NCBI GenBank assembly: GCA_036005125.1 | Contig: DASYQV010000213.1 | Location: 1 to 29,123, forward strand | From: DASYQV01 sp036005125 | GTDB taxonomy: Bacteria > Acidobacteriota > Vicinamibacteria > Vicinamibacterales > UBA2999 | Direction: 5' to 3' | Length of the DNA: 29,123 nucleotides | Shown here: positions 7,402-15,031 of the stretch, piece by piece | Layout: each line of letters begins with the position of its first letter | Numbering within the stretch: position 1 is the first letter of the stretch | Notes under the pieces: generated by a model | What the model was told of the DNA's origin: nothing | What the model saw: the letters and a program-made list of their open reading frames with translations, nothing else | The model's database searches: none | Made by a program: the position numbers and the translations under genes

Positions 7402-8069
7402 AGATTCTTCTCTCGTGGAGCAGCGGCAAGGACAGCGCCTGGGCGCTGCACGTGCTGAACCAGTCACATCCGGGTCAGGTCCGCGCGCTCTTGACGACCG
7501 TCAACGAGGCCGTCGATCGCGTGGCCATGCACGGGGTGCGCCGCGAGCTGTTGGAGATGCAGGCGCGGGCGACAGGGTTGCCACTGTGGACGGTGCCGCT
7601 GCCACATCCGTGCCCGAATGAGGTGTACGAAGCGCGCATGCGCGGCGCGTGCGAGCGCGCCGTCGACGACGGCTTCACGCACGTCGCCTTCGGCGACCTG
7701 TTCCTCGAAGACGTCCGGCGCTACCGCGAAGAACGGCTTGCCGGAACAGGATTGACGCCGCTCTTTCCGGTCTGGGGACGTCCGACGCACGCGCTTGCCG
7801 AGGAAATGGTCGGCGCCGGCCTCCGGGCGCGCCTCTCCGTGGTCGACACGCGCGCGCTCGACGCATCGTTCGCCGGCCGCGAATTCGATCGCGCGCTCCT
7901 TGCCGAGCTGCCGCCGGGCATCGACCCGTGCGGCGAGAACGGCGAGTTCCACACGTTCGTTCATGCAGGACCGATGTTTCGCGATCCGATACCGGTCGAA
8001 GTGGGAGAGACCGTCACCCGAGAGCCGTTTGTATTTCGCGATATCGTCGCGATCATTGAACTGGTATGA
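7398..8069 (+). CDS. Intact Dph6-type PP-loop ATPase (DUF71 family)
   Basis: A 223-residue member of the ATP-binding family that includes eukaryotic Dph6, which amidates diphthine with ammonium and ATP. The PP-loop is WSSGKDSAW (residues 7-15). The family C-terminal signature appears as PLFPVWGRPT and GIDPCGENGEFHTFV. Bacterial members have no settled function. Diphthamide is absent from bacteria, so the substrate must be something else. It overlaps btuF and the following btuF-like gene by ATGA junctions, which makes co-translation likely and points to a role in corrinoid handling. An amide-forming or adenylating step on a corrinoid side chain is a possible role, but that is inference. A disrupted paralogue lies at 3951-4696. 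Confidence 0.8.
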   Translation: MKILLSWSSGKDSAWALHVLNQSHPGQVRALLTTVNEAVDRVAMHGVRRELLEMQARATGLPLWTVPLPHPCPNEVYEARMRGACERAVDDGFTHVAFGDLFLEDVRRYREERLAGTGLTPLFPVWGRPTHALAEEMVGAGLRARLSVVDTRALDASFAGREFDRALLAELPPGIDPCGENGEFHTFVHAGPMFRDPIPVEVGETVTREPFVFRDIVAIIELV

Positions 8070-8875
8070 GTTACCCGCGGCGCATCGTCTGCCTGACGGA
8101 AGAGACCACCGAGACGCTCTACCTGCTCGGCGAAGGGGACCGCGTGGTGGGGGTGTCCGGGTACACGGTGCGTCCGCCGGAAGCACGACAGAAGCCGCGC
8201 GTGTCGGCGTTCATCAGCGCCAAGTTCGACAAGATCGAGGCGCTCCGACCTGATTTGATCCTCGCGTTCTCCGATCTCCAAGCCGACGTGGCGCGCGAGC
8301 TGATCCGCCGCGGTTATCCAGTGGTGACCTTCAATCAGCGCAGCGTTGCCGAGATCCTGCAGATGATCCGCATGGTCGGCGGGCTCGTCGGCTGCAGCAG
8401 GAAAGCCGAAGCGCTTGCGGCCCGGCTCGAGTCGGATCTCGAGGCGCTCGCAGTACACGCGAGCACATTTCCCGCGCGGCCGCGCGTCTTCTTCGAAGAG
8501 TGGGACGACCCGCTGATCTCGGGCATCCAGTGGGTTGAAGAGCTCGTCGAGATCGCCGGCGGCGATCCGATCTTTCCCGAGCTTCGTCATGCGAAGCTCG
8601 GTCCCGACCGTGTGGTCTCACCAGAGGAGGTCGTCCGTCGCGACCCCCAGGTGATCATCGCATCCTGGTGTGGAAAAGCAGTGAACAAGGACAGGATTGC
8701 GGCGAGACCCGGCTGGAGTGAGGTAACCGCCGTTCGCAACCGCGACGTCTACGAAATCAAGTCTGTCTACATTCTTCAACCCGGTCCCGCGTCGCTGACC
8801 GACGGCGTGCGGCAGCTTCACGACATCCTCTCCCGCATGGCTCACTCGGCTCCGGCGTGTCGGAGCCTCACCTGA
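8066..8875 (+). CDS. Second BtuF-like cobalamin-binding protein, no signal peptide
   Basis: A 269-residue protein of the BtuF/periplasmic-binding fold: RRIVCLTEETTETLYLLGEGDRVVGVSGY at the N-terminus, KIEALRPDLILAFSDLQ, and a C-terminal lobe with PQVIIASWCGKAV. It starts directly with the domain and shows no signal peptide or lipobox, so it is predicted to be cytoplasmic. Proteins of this type are often annotated as cobalamin-binding. It closes the operon; its ATG overlaps the stop of the Dph6-type gene. Its last 34 nt overlap tail-to-tail with the membrane protein gene on the other strand. A cytoplasmic corrinoid carrier or sensor is possible; the function is not shown by the sequence. Confidence 0.75.
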   Translation: MSYPRRIVCLTEETTETLYLLGEGDRVVGVSGYTVRPPEARQKPRVSAFISAKFDKIEALRPDLILAFSDLQADVARELIRRGYPVVTFNQRSVAEILQMIRMVGGLVGCSRKAEALAARLESDLEALAVHASTFPARPRVFFEEWDDPLISGIQWVEELVEIAGGDPIFPELRHAKLGPDRVVSPEEVVRRDPQVIIASWCGKAVNKDRIAARPGWSEVTAVRNRDVYEIKSVYILQPGPASLTDGVRQLHDILSRMAHSAPACRSLT

Positions 8876-10326
8876 CCGTCTCGATAGACACAGGCGATCA
8901 GGCCCGAGTGCGCCGGCCTCGGCTCGCCCGGATAGGCGATGGCGCCCCCGATGATCGGGAGCCCCAACGACCGCTTCAGGACGACATCGAGGTACCCGCC
9001 AATGGCATCGCGCAGAAAGCGTTCGGTAACGGCATCGTCAGGCACGAGCAGCCATGGGCCGGGGTTGGTCGCTATCCACTTGCTGTCGGCAAGAGCGGAG
9101 ACGAACGTGGCCGAGAAAGACAGATCCTGGTGCAAGGCTGCGCTGCGCGAGATCTGGTAACCGCCGAGCGCTGCCACGTAAACCGCCACGGCAACGACCG
9201 CGGGCCTGAAGCGCACAGCATTGTCAATCGTTCGCTGTACGAGACAGCCGGCAAACAAGCAGAAGCCAAAGCCGGGCAAATACAAATAAAGCTCGCTGCG
9301 AGCGACGATGGGAAGCACCGGTGCGATGAAGACGACAAACCAGGCGGCCGCATACAGGGCGAGCGCGAGCGGACGCGGTTCTGCCGGCTCCGATGAGCGC
9401 TGTCCCGCAACGCCGCGTCGAAGGACCCCGCCAGCGCACTTCCACATCGTCAGACCCGCCACCGCAAGAAGCGCTGCCGGCGAGGGGAGCGCACGCCACA
9501 GATAGTTCCGCGCATTTCGCGACCAACGGAACATCGGCGTCGCGAGGTTGTAATGAGGATCGAGCGATATCGGCACGAGCGCGCCAACCCAGGTGCGCCA
9601 CGCGAACACGGCGACGCCGATTGCGGCGATGGCGCCGGCGGCCACGAGGCGGCGGGCAGCGAACAGAGGGTGACCCGTCGGGGTGATGAGCAGCAGCATC
9701 GGTAGCAACACCGCTGTCTCCTTGCTCAGGAATGCGAGCAGGTAGCAGATGGCGGCCGCGCCGAGGAGCCACGGCCTTCCGCCTCGGTCCCAGGCAATCC
9801 ACGCGCTGACCGCTAACATGGAAAACAACGCCATGAGGAGCTCAGACCGGGCCGAAATCCACAGGACCGCAATCGGATGCGCCTTGGGCGTGAGCGCGAA
9901 CGCGAGCGTTGCGAGAAATGCCGCGAGGTCGGTGCCGAGCAGGAGGCGCGCCAGGAGGAACGCCGCGCAAAGCACCGCGAGGTGCAGGACCAGGTTCGTC
10001 GTCCGGCTCAGAACCGGCGCATGTCCGAATGTGCTGGATTCGAGGGCAAACGAAAGCTGCGGCAGCGGCCGGTAGAAGCCGAACGGATCGGGTGTGGTGA
10101 AGGAGCGCGCGAGCCCGCCAGTCTTCCGGGCCTCTGACAGATGAACGAAGTCGTCGGTCAGCATTCCGCCGCCGAGGAACGGCGCGAAGCTGAGCGCCGT
10201 CACGAGGAGCATCGCGGGGAGCCACAGGGAGTTCAGGGAGATCCGGGAGGTAGATTTTCTCCCTGATCTCCCAGATCTCCCTGTGAGTTCCGATGGTGGA
10301 CTCAAGCGAGCGGTAGGACTACGCAC
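8842..10326 (-). CDS. Polytopic membrane protein, GT-C glycosyltransferase-like
   Basis: An integral membrane protein with about ten hydrophobic segments. After the first helix comes LTDDFVHLSEAR, an acidic pair in the first outer loop typical of GT-C (PMT/ArnT-like) glycosyltransferases that use polyprenyl-linked sugars. A second loop has ALTPKAHPIAVLWISARSELL, also common in these families. The C-terminal region (YLYLPGFGFCLFAG and beyond) is less diagnostic. The N-terminus is uncertain: GTG 10326 overlaps the end of mqnD, but the segment it adds is encoded by an inverted repeat (10223-10285), and ATG 10212 would truncate the first helix. Acceptor and sugar are unknown. It overlaps the converging btuF-like gene by 34 nt. 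Confidence 0.65.
   Translation of the reverse strand: MRSPTARLSPPSELTGRSGRSGRKSTSRISLNSLWLPAMLLVTALSFAPFLGGGMLTDDFVHLSEARKTGGLARSFTTPDPFGFYRPLPQLSFALESSTFGHAPVLSRTTNLVLHLAVLCAAFLLARLLLGTDLAAFLATLAFALTPKAHPIAVLWISARSELLMALFSMLAVSAWIAWDRGGRPWLLGAAAICYLLAFLSKETAVLLPMLLLITPTGHPLFAARRLVAAGAIAAIGVAVFAWRTWVGALVPISLDPHYNLATPMFRWSRNARNYLWRALPSPAALLAVAGLTMWKCAGGVLRRGVAGQRSSEPAEPRPLALALYAAAWFVVFIAPVLPIVARSELYLYLPGFGFCLFAGCLVQRTIDNAVRFRPAVVAVAVYVAALGGYQISRSAALHQDLSFSATFVSALADSKWIATNPGPWLLVPDDAVTERFLRDAIGGYLDVVLKRSLGLPIIGGAIAYPGEPRPAHSGLIACVYRDGQVRLRHAGAE
10223..10285. repeat. GGGAGATC inverted repeat
   Basis: Arms of 27 nt at 10223-10249 and 10259-10285 are inverted copies with three mismatches around a 9-nt spacer. 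Each arm contains repeated GGGAG units. It lies between mqnD and the membrane protein gene and would be translated if the latter starts at GTG 10326. Confidence 0.7.
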
Positions 10327-11146
10327 TGAACTCGACGTCGATCTTCTTCGGGATCAGCCCCTTCTCCCAGCCCTCGTCCAGCAGCCGCTGGACGGCCGCG
10401 CGTCCGCGATCGCCGTACTCGAGGGTCAGGTCGTTCACGTACATGCCGACGAAGCGGTCTGCCCTCGCGCGGTCGAGACCGCGGCCGAACCGCATGGCGT
10501 ACTCGAGCGCTTCGGCGCGATGCTCCAAGCCGTAGGCGATGCTGGCATGGAGCAGCCGCGAGACGTGCGCGATCATTGCCGGGCCGAGATCCTTTCGAAT
10601 CACGTTGCCGCCCAGCGGCAGCGGCAGCCCGCCCGTCCGCTCCGCCCACCATTCACCGAGATCCACGATCTTTTTCAGGCCCTCGTCCTGATACGTGAGC
10701 TGGCCTTCATGGATCAGGAGGCCGGCCGCCACGTCCCCACGCCGCACCGCCTCCTGAATCTCGTCGAACGGCATCACCACGTACGCGACCGACGGATCGT
10801 AGATCCTCAGGGCCAGGAATGCCGTCGTCAACGTGCCCGGTACGGCAACCTTCACGCCGCGGGTCGTGGAGGGGCCGTCGTTGCGGGCGACGACAATCGG
10901 TCCGTACTTGTCGCCCATGCTGGAGCCGTGCGGCAGCAGCAGGTACTTGTCGGTGAGATGCGCGTAGGCGTGGAACGAAACGGCCGTCACTTCGTACGTG
11001 CCGCTGAACGCGGCCCGATTCAAGGTCTCGATATCCGCCAGCACGTGATCGAGCTCAATGCCGTCGGTCGGCACCTTGCCGCTCGCCAGACCGTAGAACA
11101 TGAACGCGTCGTCGGAATCGGGGCTGTGGGCGAGGGCAATTCTCAT
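10319..11146 (-). CDS. mqnD: 1,4-dihydroxy-6-naphthoate synthase, MqnA/MqnD family
   Basis: A 275-residue protein of the MqnA/MqnD periplasmic-binding-like fold that acts as an enzyme in the futalosine route to menaquinone. It begins MRIALAHSPDSDDAFMFYGL, which resembles the SPCPND...F start of MqnD, and has SMGDKYGPIVVAR in the middle, like the MqnD GxGVGP segment. MqnD converts cyclic dehypoxanthinylfutalosine to 1,4-dihydroxy-6-naphthoate. MqnA, the chorismate dehydratase, is the main alternative; length and N-terminus favour MqnD. The start codon is embedded in the heptad repeat (11144-11173), so there is no clear Shine-Dalgarno. The presence of mqnE in the window supports the pathway. 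Confidence 0.75.
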   Translation of the reverse strand: MRIALAHSPDSDDAFMFYGLASGKVPTDGIELDHVLADIETLNRAAFSGTYEVTAVSFHAYAHLTDKYLLLPHGSSMGDKYGPIVVARNDGPSTTRGVKVAVPGTLTTAFLALRIYDPSVAYVVMPFDEIQEAVRRGDVAAGLLIHEGQLTYQDEGLKKIVDLGEWWAERTGGLPLPLGGNVIRKDLGPAMIAHVSRLLHASIAYGLEHRAEALEYAMRFGRGLDRARADRFVGMYVNDLTLEYGDRGRAAVQRLLDEGWEKGLIPKKIDVEFSA

Positions 11147-11224
11147 TCTTGATTCTTGATTCTTGATTCTTGATTTGATCGTGATTCAACTGTCGAGTCA
11201 ATCATGAATCAAGAATCATGAATG
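11144..11224. repeat. GATTCTT heptad repeat with inverted arm
   Basis: Four tandem near-identical heptads (GATTCTT) run from about 11145 to 11173, and an inverted block AATCATGAATCAAGAATCAT lies at about 11200-11219. A second copy of the same type is at 14934-15031. The first arm supplies the region just upstream of the mqnD start codon. Confidence 0.75.
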
Positions 11225-11226
11225 GA

Positions 11227-11727
11227 TTACGCTTCGTCTTCGGGCGCGGCGTACGGGTTTGCGACTCTCTTGACCACGATTGTCAGGCCGAACAACACGA
11301 GGACCACGGCCGCCGTGAGACCGAGATAGAGCCCGACGCCAGCCGACGTGGCCGCCGGCAGCACCGCCTCACGGCCTTCGACAATCGCGGTCGCCTGGGC
11401 ACTCGCCCACGCCCGTTCGGTTACGGAGTGTGTCATCCACTGCCAGCCCAGGAACTCAATCCCGAGCGCGATCAGTCCGACCAGGAGCAACGGATGCCGG
11501 GAGTTCTTGCGCGTAATGACGCTCAGCGTCGCAAGGACCATCGCCGCCGCGCCGAGCGCGAGAACCCACAGCGCCGACATCGAGGGAACACCTCCCAGGC
11601 CGATGTCGCCGTGGACGACTCGCGGCAGGAACGCGCTCACGCACAGCACGAGACCGGCCGCAAATGGAAGGTAATAGGCCCGCATGCGATGGCGGCCGAA
11701 GCGCGCGACGCGATCGCCCAACGACAT
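11227..11727 (-). CDS. Hypothetical four-helix membrane protein
   Basis: I do not recognise this family. The 166-residue product has four hydrophobic segments: YYLPFAAGLVLCVSAFLP, SALWVLALGAAAMVLATLSVI, PLLLVGLIALGIEFLGW and GLYLGLTAAVVLVLFGLTIVV. A short basic N-terminus suggests a cytoplasmic start, and the acidic tail PYAAPEDEA would also be cytoplasmic. It lies upstream of mqnD on the same strand, separated by the heptad repeat. Coding bias and uninterrupted hydrophobic pattern support it as real. Confidence 0.65.
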   Translation of the reverse strand: MSLGDRVARFGRHRMRAYYLPFAAGLVLCVSAFLPRVVHGDIGLGGVPSMSALWVLALGAAAMVLATLSVITRKNSRHPLLLVGLIALGIEFLGWQWMTHSVTERAWASAQATAIVEGREAVLPAATSAGVGLYLGLTAAVVLVLFGLTIVVKRVANPYAAPEDEA

Positions 11728-11755
11728 GCCGCGAGTGTACTGCAGCCGCGCCGCA

Positions 11756-11900
11756 CCTCACCAGCCCGCGCTCTGCCCTTGATATCGCGGCAGAGCGCTG
11801 ACTGGTGAGGCACAGTGTCTTCTTGGGCGCGCTCCGCGCGCCCGGCCCGTTATGCGGCCCCACAAGAAGTACAACTTCACCTCTGTGGCCGCATAACGGG
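11756..11900 (+). repeat. Three-hairpin structured element, copy 1
   Basis: A 145-nt unit with three hairpins. Hairpin A pairs CCTCACCAG with CTGGTGAGG and CGCTCTGCC with GGCAGAGCG around a loop containing TTGATATC. A linker CAGTGTCTTCTTGG follows. Hairpin B is GGGCGCGC TCC GCGCGCCC. Hairpin C pairs CCCGTTATGCGGCC with GGCCGCATAACGGG, extended by a bulged ACA/TGT. A diverged copy lies on the minus strand at 21395-21543. It lies in the gap between the membrane protein and the secreted protein genes. Confidence 0.8.
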
Positions 11901-11920
11901 AAGGATATGCAGGGTCGCCG

Positions 11921-12355
11921 CTACCGCGACTCGGATTTTTTCGAGAGTCTTTCCGACGCCCACCGCAGAAGACTGCTGAAGTCCATCACCGGAGCCCTGA
12001 ACTCCTGGGGTGTCATGACATTCAGCATTTCCTGGTGTGTCGGCGCGCCATACGGGACCGGGCCATGGACGAGATTGTCGGCGTCCGTGAACAGCTTGAG
12101 CTGCGGAGCCGTTCCGTAGATCTGCAGGAAGTAGCGGAGTTTGAGGCCCTCGCGGACCTCCAAATCGGGCGCGTGCCTCAGCTCGCGCTGGATGCGGCGG
12201 AGGTCCAGGGGGAGGCGGTCGACGTCGATACCGGTCGTTCCGATCTCCGCACGCTTCGAAGGCTCCGTCCGGACCGACTGCGCAGAGGCCGGCAGGCACA
12301 TGCCAAGCATGAGAAGCGCAATCGCCAGAGCCATTCGTCTCTGCCTCATCCGCAT
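11921..12355 (-). CDS. Small secreted hypothetical protein
   Basis: A 144-residue product with a clear signal peptide: basic start MRMRQRRM, hydrophobic core ALAIALLMLGMCL, cleavage site ASAQS near residue 25. The mature part is soluble, rich in charged residues and has no motif I recognise; it includes DVDRLPLDLRRIQRELRHAPDLEVREGLKLRYFLQIYG. Its start lies 18 nt after the iscX stop, so it may be the last gene of the isc transcription unit, but a secreted product has no obvious role there. Confidence 0.65.
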   Translation of the reverse strand: MRMRQRRMALAIALLMLGMCLPASAQSVRTEPSKRAEIGTTGIDVDRLPLDLRRIQRELRHAPDLEVREGLKLRYFLQIYGTAPQLKLFTDADNLVHGPVPYGAPTHQEMLNVMTPQEFRAPVMDFSSLLRWASERLSKKSESR

Positions 12356-12373
12356 GCCCTTGACGCTCTCAGA

Positions 12374-12580
12374 TCACTTCTGGTTTTCTTTCCATTCTTC
12401 GTACCAGGCCATTTGGATGGCCTCGAGCTTCGGTTCGTTCGACGTTTTCGGGTCGTCGTCGAAACCGTCGAGCTCCAGCACCTTTTCCCTCAGGTCTGTA
12501 AATCGTACAGTCAGCGGATCGATTTCGGGGAATTTTTCGAAGAGCGCAATCCCGATGTCCTCCGAGTCGATCCACTTCAT
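12374..12580 (-). CDS. iscX: IscX, iron-sulfur assembly accessory protein
   Basis: A 68-residue acidic protein close in length to E. coli IscX (YfhJ). The family pattern is clear: MKWIDSEDIGIALFEKFPEIDP at the start and AIQMAWYEEWKENQ at the end. IscX binds IscS and modulates sulfur transfer, possibly as an iron-dependent regulator in competition with frataxin. I choose ATG 12580, which overlaps the fdx stop as TGATG, over the GTG one codon upstream. It closes the isc cluster. Confidence 0.9.
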   Translation of the reverse strand: MKWIDSEDIGIALFEKFPEIDPLTVRFTDLREKVLELDGFDDDPKTSNEPKLEAIQMAWYEEWKENQK

Positions 12581-12996
12581 CACGAACGCACCTCCTGAGC
12601 CTCCTTGTCGCGGGCGAGGCGGTCCGACTTCCCAAGCTGGATGGCGCCGCCTTCCTGGACGTAGTTCCGCGTATACATCGGCAATTCCGCCACAACATCC
12701 CCTTTGATCACGGCCTGGCAGCCGAGGCGCGACGTCGTGGTGAGGTCCCAGGCGGTATCAAGACGATCCGCCTCGTTGTCTTCCATCTCGCTCAGGTTCT
12801 GCATGCCCTTGCGGATGATGACGTGGCAGGTCGTGCACGCGCAGCTTCCGCCACAGGCGTGCTCGAGCGGGATCCCGAGGTTCATCGCCACGTCCAGAAA
12901 CGACTCGGGCAGACCGTGATGGCTGTATTCGAGCTCACCGTGCGCGAACTCGACGGTCTGCTCCTTGCCGTCGATGATGAAGGTGACTTTAGGCAT
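12580..12996 (-). CDS. fdx: [2Fe-2S] ferredoxin of the isc system
   Basis: Adrenodoxin-type ferredoxin, 138 residues, that supplies electrons for cluster assembly on IscU. The cluster ligands are Cys48, Cys54, Cys57 and Cys93 in CGGSCACTTC and RLGCQAV; Cys52 is the additional conserved cysteine seen in E. coli Fdx. The C-terminal tail (about 25 residues, rich in charge) is longer than in E. coli Fdx. It lies after hscA, as in proteobacterial isc operons, and overlaps iscX. Confidence 0.9.
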   Translation of the reverse strand: MPKVTFIIDGKEQTVEFAHGELEYSHHGLPESFLDVAMNLGIPLEHACGGSCACTTCHVIIRKGMQNLSEMEDNEADRLDTAWDLTTTSRLGCQAVIKGDVVAELPMYTRNYVQEGGAIQLGKSDRLARDKEAQEVRS

Positions 12997-13012
12997 TCGT
13001 GATGATTCGCAG

Positions 13013-13076
13013 GCGGGGTCTTCAGACCCGGCGCTGGACCGCTGGGCCGCATCTAAAGATGCGGCCTACGTACGTA
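13013..13076. repeat. Two-hairpin palindromic repeat between hscA and fdx
   Basis: Hairpin 1 is GCGGGGTCTTCAGACCCGGC (13013-13032). Hairpin 2 is GGCCGCATCTAAAGATGCGGCC minus its outer bases (13045-13066), followed by TACGTACGTA. The hairpin types are in opposite order to the copy at 16091-16155. It shows no T-tract, so a role as intrinsic terminator is unlikely. Confidence 0.75.
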
Positions 13077-13077
13077 A

Positions 13078-14928
13078 TTACCCGACGTCATCGACATTCT
13101 TCCCCGAGAGCGCCGCGCGCACCGTCCTGTTCATGACGACCTCGGCCAGGTGCTGCGTCGCCTGATTGAGCGCGTGCGTCTTCTGGTGGATCAGCTCACG
13201 GTCGTCGCCGGCGATCGTCTCTTTCAACTCGGCCACCGCATGGTCGATCCGCTCGCGTTCGCCGGCCTGAAGCTCTTCGGCGGCCAGTTCCGCGAAATCG
13301 GGACGCCTGAGCGATTTCTCCGTCGCCTGGACGACCGACTCCGCCTCGTTGCGCGCCTCGATCAGCAGGCGCATCTCGAAGTCGGCCTCGGCGTGCTCGA
13401 ACGACTCGATGAGCATCCGCTCGACTTCCTGTTCGGTCAGGCCGTACGACGGCTTCACCTCGATCGTCTGCTCGACTTCCGTACGCAGCTCGCGCGCGCC
13501 GACGCTGAGAATCCCGTTGGCATCGATCTGGAACCGGACCTCGATTCGCGGCAGACCGGCCGGCATCGGCGGGATCCCGCGCAGACGGAACCGCGCGAGC
13601 GACCGGCAGTCGGAGGCGAGCTCGCGCTCTCCCTGCAGGACGTGGATGTCGACGGCGGTCTGATTGTCGACGCCGGTCGTGAACATCTCGCGGCCGCTCG
13701 CCGGGATCGTCGAGTTGCGGAGAACGATCTTCGACACCACTCCGCCCATCGTCTCGATGCCAAGCGACAGCGGCGTCACGTCGAGCAGCAGCATTTCGCG
13801 CCGGCCGCTTATCAGAATGTCCGCCTGGATCGCGGCGCCAAGCGCCACCACCTCGTCGGGATTGAGCTCTGTGTGCGGCGGGCGCGCGAACAGATCCTGA
13901 ACCGCGCGGCGAACCAGCGGGATACGCGTCGAGCCGCCGACGAGCACCGCCTCGTCAATGTCTTTCGGCGCGAGCCCCGCATCGGCAAGCGCCTGCCGGC
14001 ACGGCTCCAGCGTCCGATCGACGAGCGGCCGGATCATCGACTCGAACTCGGCGCGGGTGATCCGTCTGCGGTACCCGCCCGGCAGGCCTGGAGCCGGCTC
14101 GACATGGATCTCGGCGTCGAGGTGATCCGAGAGGTCCCACTTGGCCTGGATTGCGGCCTTTCGGATCCACTGCACTGTTGCGGGAGGCAGATCCGAGCCC
14201 ACATCCCGCAGGACGCTGCTGACGATCAACGCGTCGATGTCGTCGCCGCCAAGATAGGTGTCGCCGTTGGTGGCGAGCACCTGGAAGACGCCGTCCTCGA
14301 CGCGCAGGATGGAGATGTCGAACGTGCCGCCGCCGAGGTCGTACACCGCAATCGTCCCGCGGTTGCGCCGGTCGAGGCCGTAGGCCAGCGACGCGGCGGT
14401 CGGCTCGTTGATGATCCGCAGCACCTCGAGGCCCGCCAGACGTCCCGCATCCCGAGTGGCCGTCCTCTGTGCGTCGTTGAAGTACGCGGGCACCGTGATA
14501 ACGGCGCGGTCGACCTCGAAATCGAACTCGCCGGCGGCGCGGAAGTGCTCCTCGGCCCGGTGCTTCAGCTCGCGGAGCACGAACGCGGAGATTTCGGGCG
14601 GCGTGAACTCGCGCTCGCCGATCCCGATGCGTACCACGCCGCCGGCCTCGCCGCTGACGCGGAACGGCAGGATCGCCGCCTCGTGCCGCACGTCCTCGAC
14701 GCCGCGGCCCATGAAGCGCTTCACCGAGTACACGGTGCGGCCCGGCGCGGTCAGCAGGCGCCGCTGCGCCTCTCGACCGACATAAATCGTCGCGTCATCG
14801 CCGAGCGAGACCACCGACGGCACCAGCGGGTCGCCGCCTTCGCCGCGGATGACGACGGGAACGCCGTCCTTCACGTAGGCGACGAGGCTGTTGGTTGTGC
14901 CGAGGTCGATCCCTACAACGTTCGCCAT
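13078..14928 (-). CDS. hscA: Hsp70-type chaperone HscA for Fe-S transfer
   Basis: DnaK-family ATPase of 616 residues that, with HscB, releases clusters from IscU to acceptor proteins. The nucleotide-binding domain starts VVGIDLGTTNSLVAYV and contains INEPTAASLAYGLD, AVYDLGGGTFDISIL and VGGSTRIPLVRRAV. The linker and substrate-binding domain follow (LLLDVTPLSLGIETMGG). It lacks the EEVD-type tail and is shorter than DnaK, as expected for HscA. I start at MANVV (14928) and not at the ATG four codons upstream, which lies at the edge of the heptad repeat. Position between hscB and fdx supports the isc role over general DnaK. Confidence 0.92.
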   Translation of the reverse strand: MANVVGIDLGTTNSLVAYVKDGVPVVIRGEGGDPLVPSVVSLGDDATIYVGREAQRRLLTAPGRTVYSVKRFMGRGVEDVRHEAAILPFRVSGEAGGVVRIGIGEREFTPPEISAFVLRELKHRAEEHFRAAGEFDFEVDRAVITVPAYFNDAQRTATRDAGRLAGLEVLRIINEPTAASLAYGLDRRNRGTIAVYDLGGGTFDISILRVEDGVFQVLATNGDTYLGGDDIDALIVSSVLRDVGSDLPPATVQWIRKAAIQAKWDLSDHLDAEIHVEPAPGLPGGYRRRITRAEFESMIRPLVDRTLEPCRQALADAGLAPKDIDEAVLVGGSTRIPLVRRAVQDLFARPPHTELNPDEVVALGAAIQADILISGRREMLLLDVTPLSLGIETMGGVVSKIVLRNSTIPASGREMFTTGVDNQTAVDIHVLQGERELASDCRSLARFRLRGIPPMPAGLPRIEVRFQIDANGILSVGARELRTEVEQTIEVKPSYGLTEQEVERMLIESFEHAEADFEMRLLIEARNEAESVVQATEKSLRRPDFAELAAEELQAGERERIDHAVAELKETIAGDDRELIHQKTHALNQATQHLAEVVMNRTVRAALSGKNVDDVG

Positions 14929-14933
14929 GCCAC

Positions 14934-15031
14934 TAATCATTCATGATTCGTGATTCGTGATTCATGATTGGTCTGTCATTCGCATCGAAAAACCCTGATT
15001 CGGAATCAAGAATCAAGAATCAAGAATCAAG
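14934..15031. repeat. GATTC heptad repeat with inverted arm, second copy
   Basis: The left arm has tandem GATTCGT and GATTCAT units (about 14934-14969). The right arm has four AATCAAG units (about 15003-15031), which are their inverted counterpart. The right arm provides the stop codon of hscB. Same family as 11144-11224. Confidence 0.75.
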
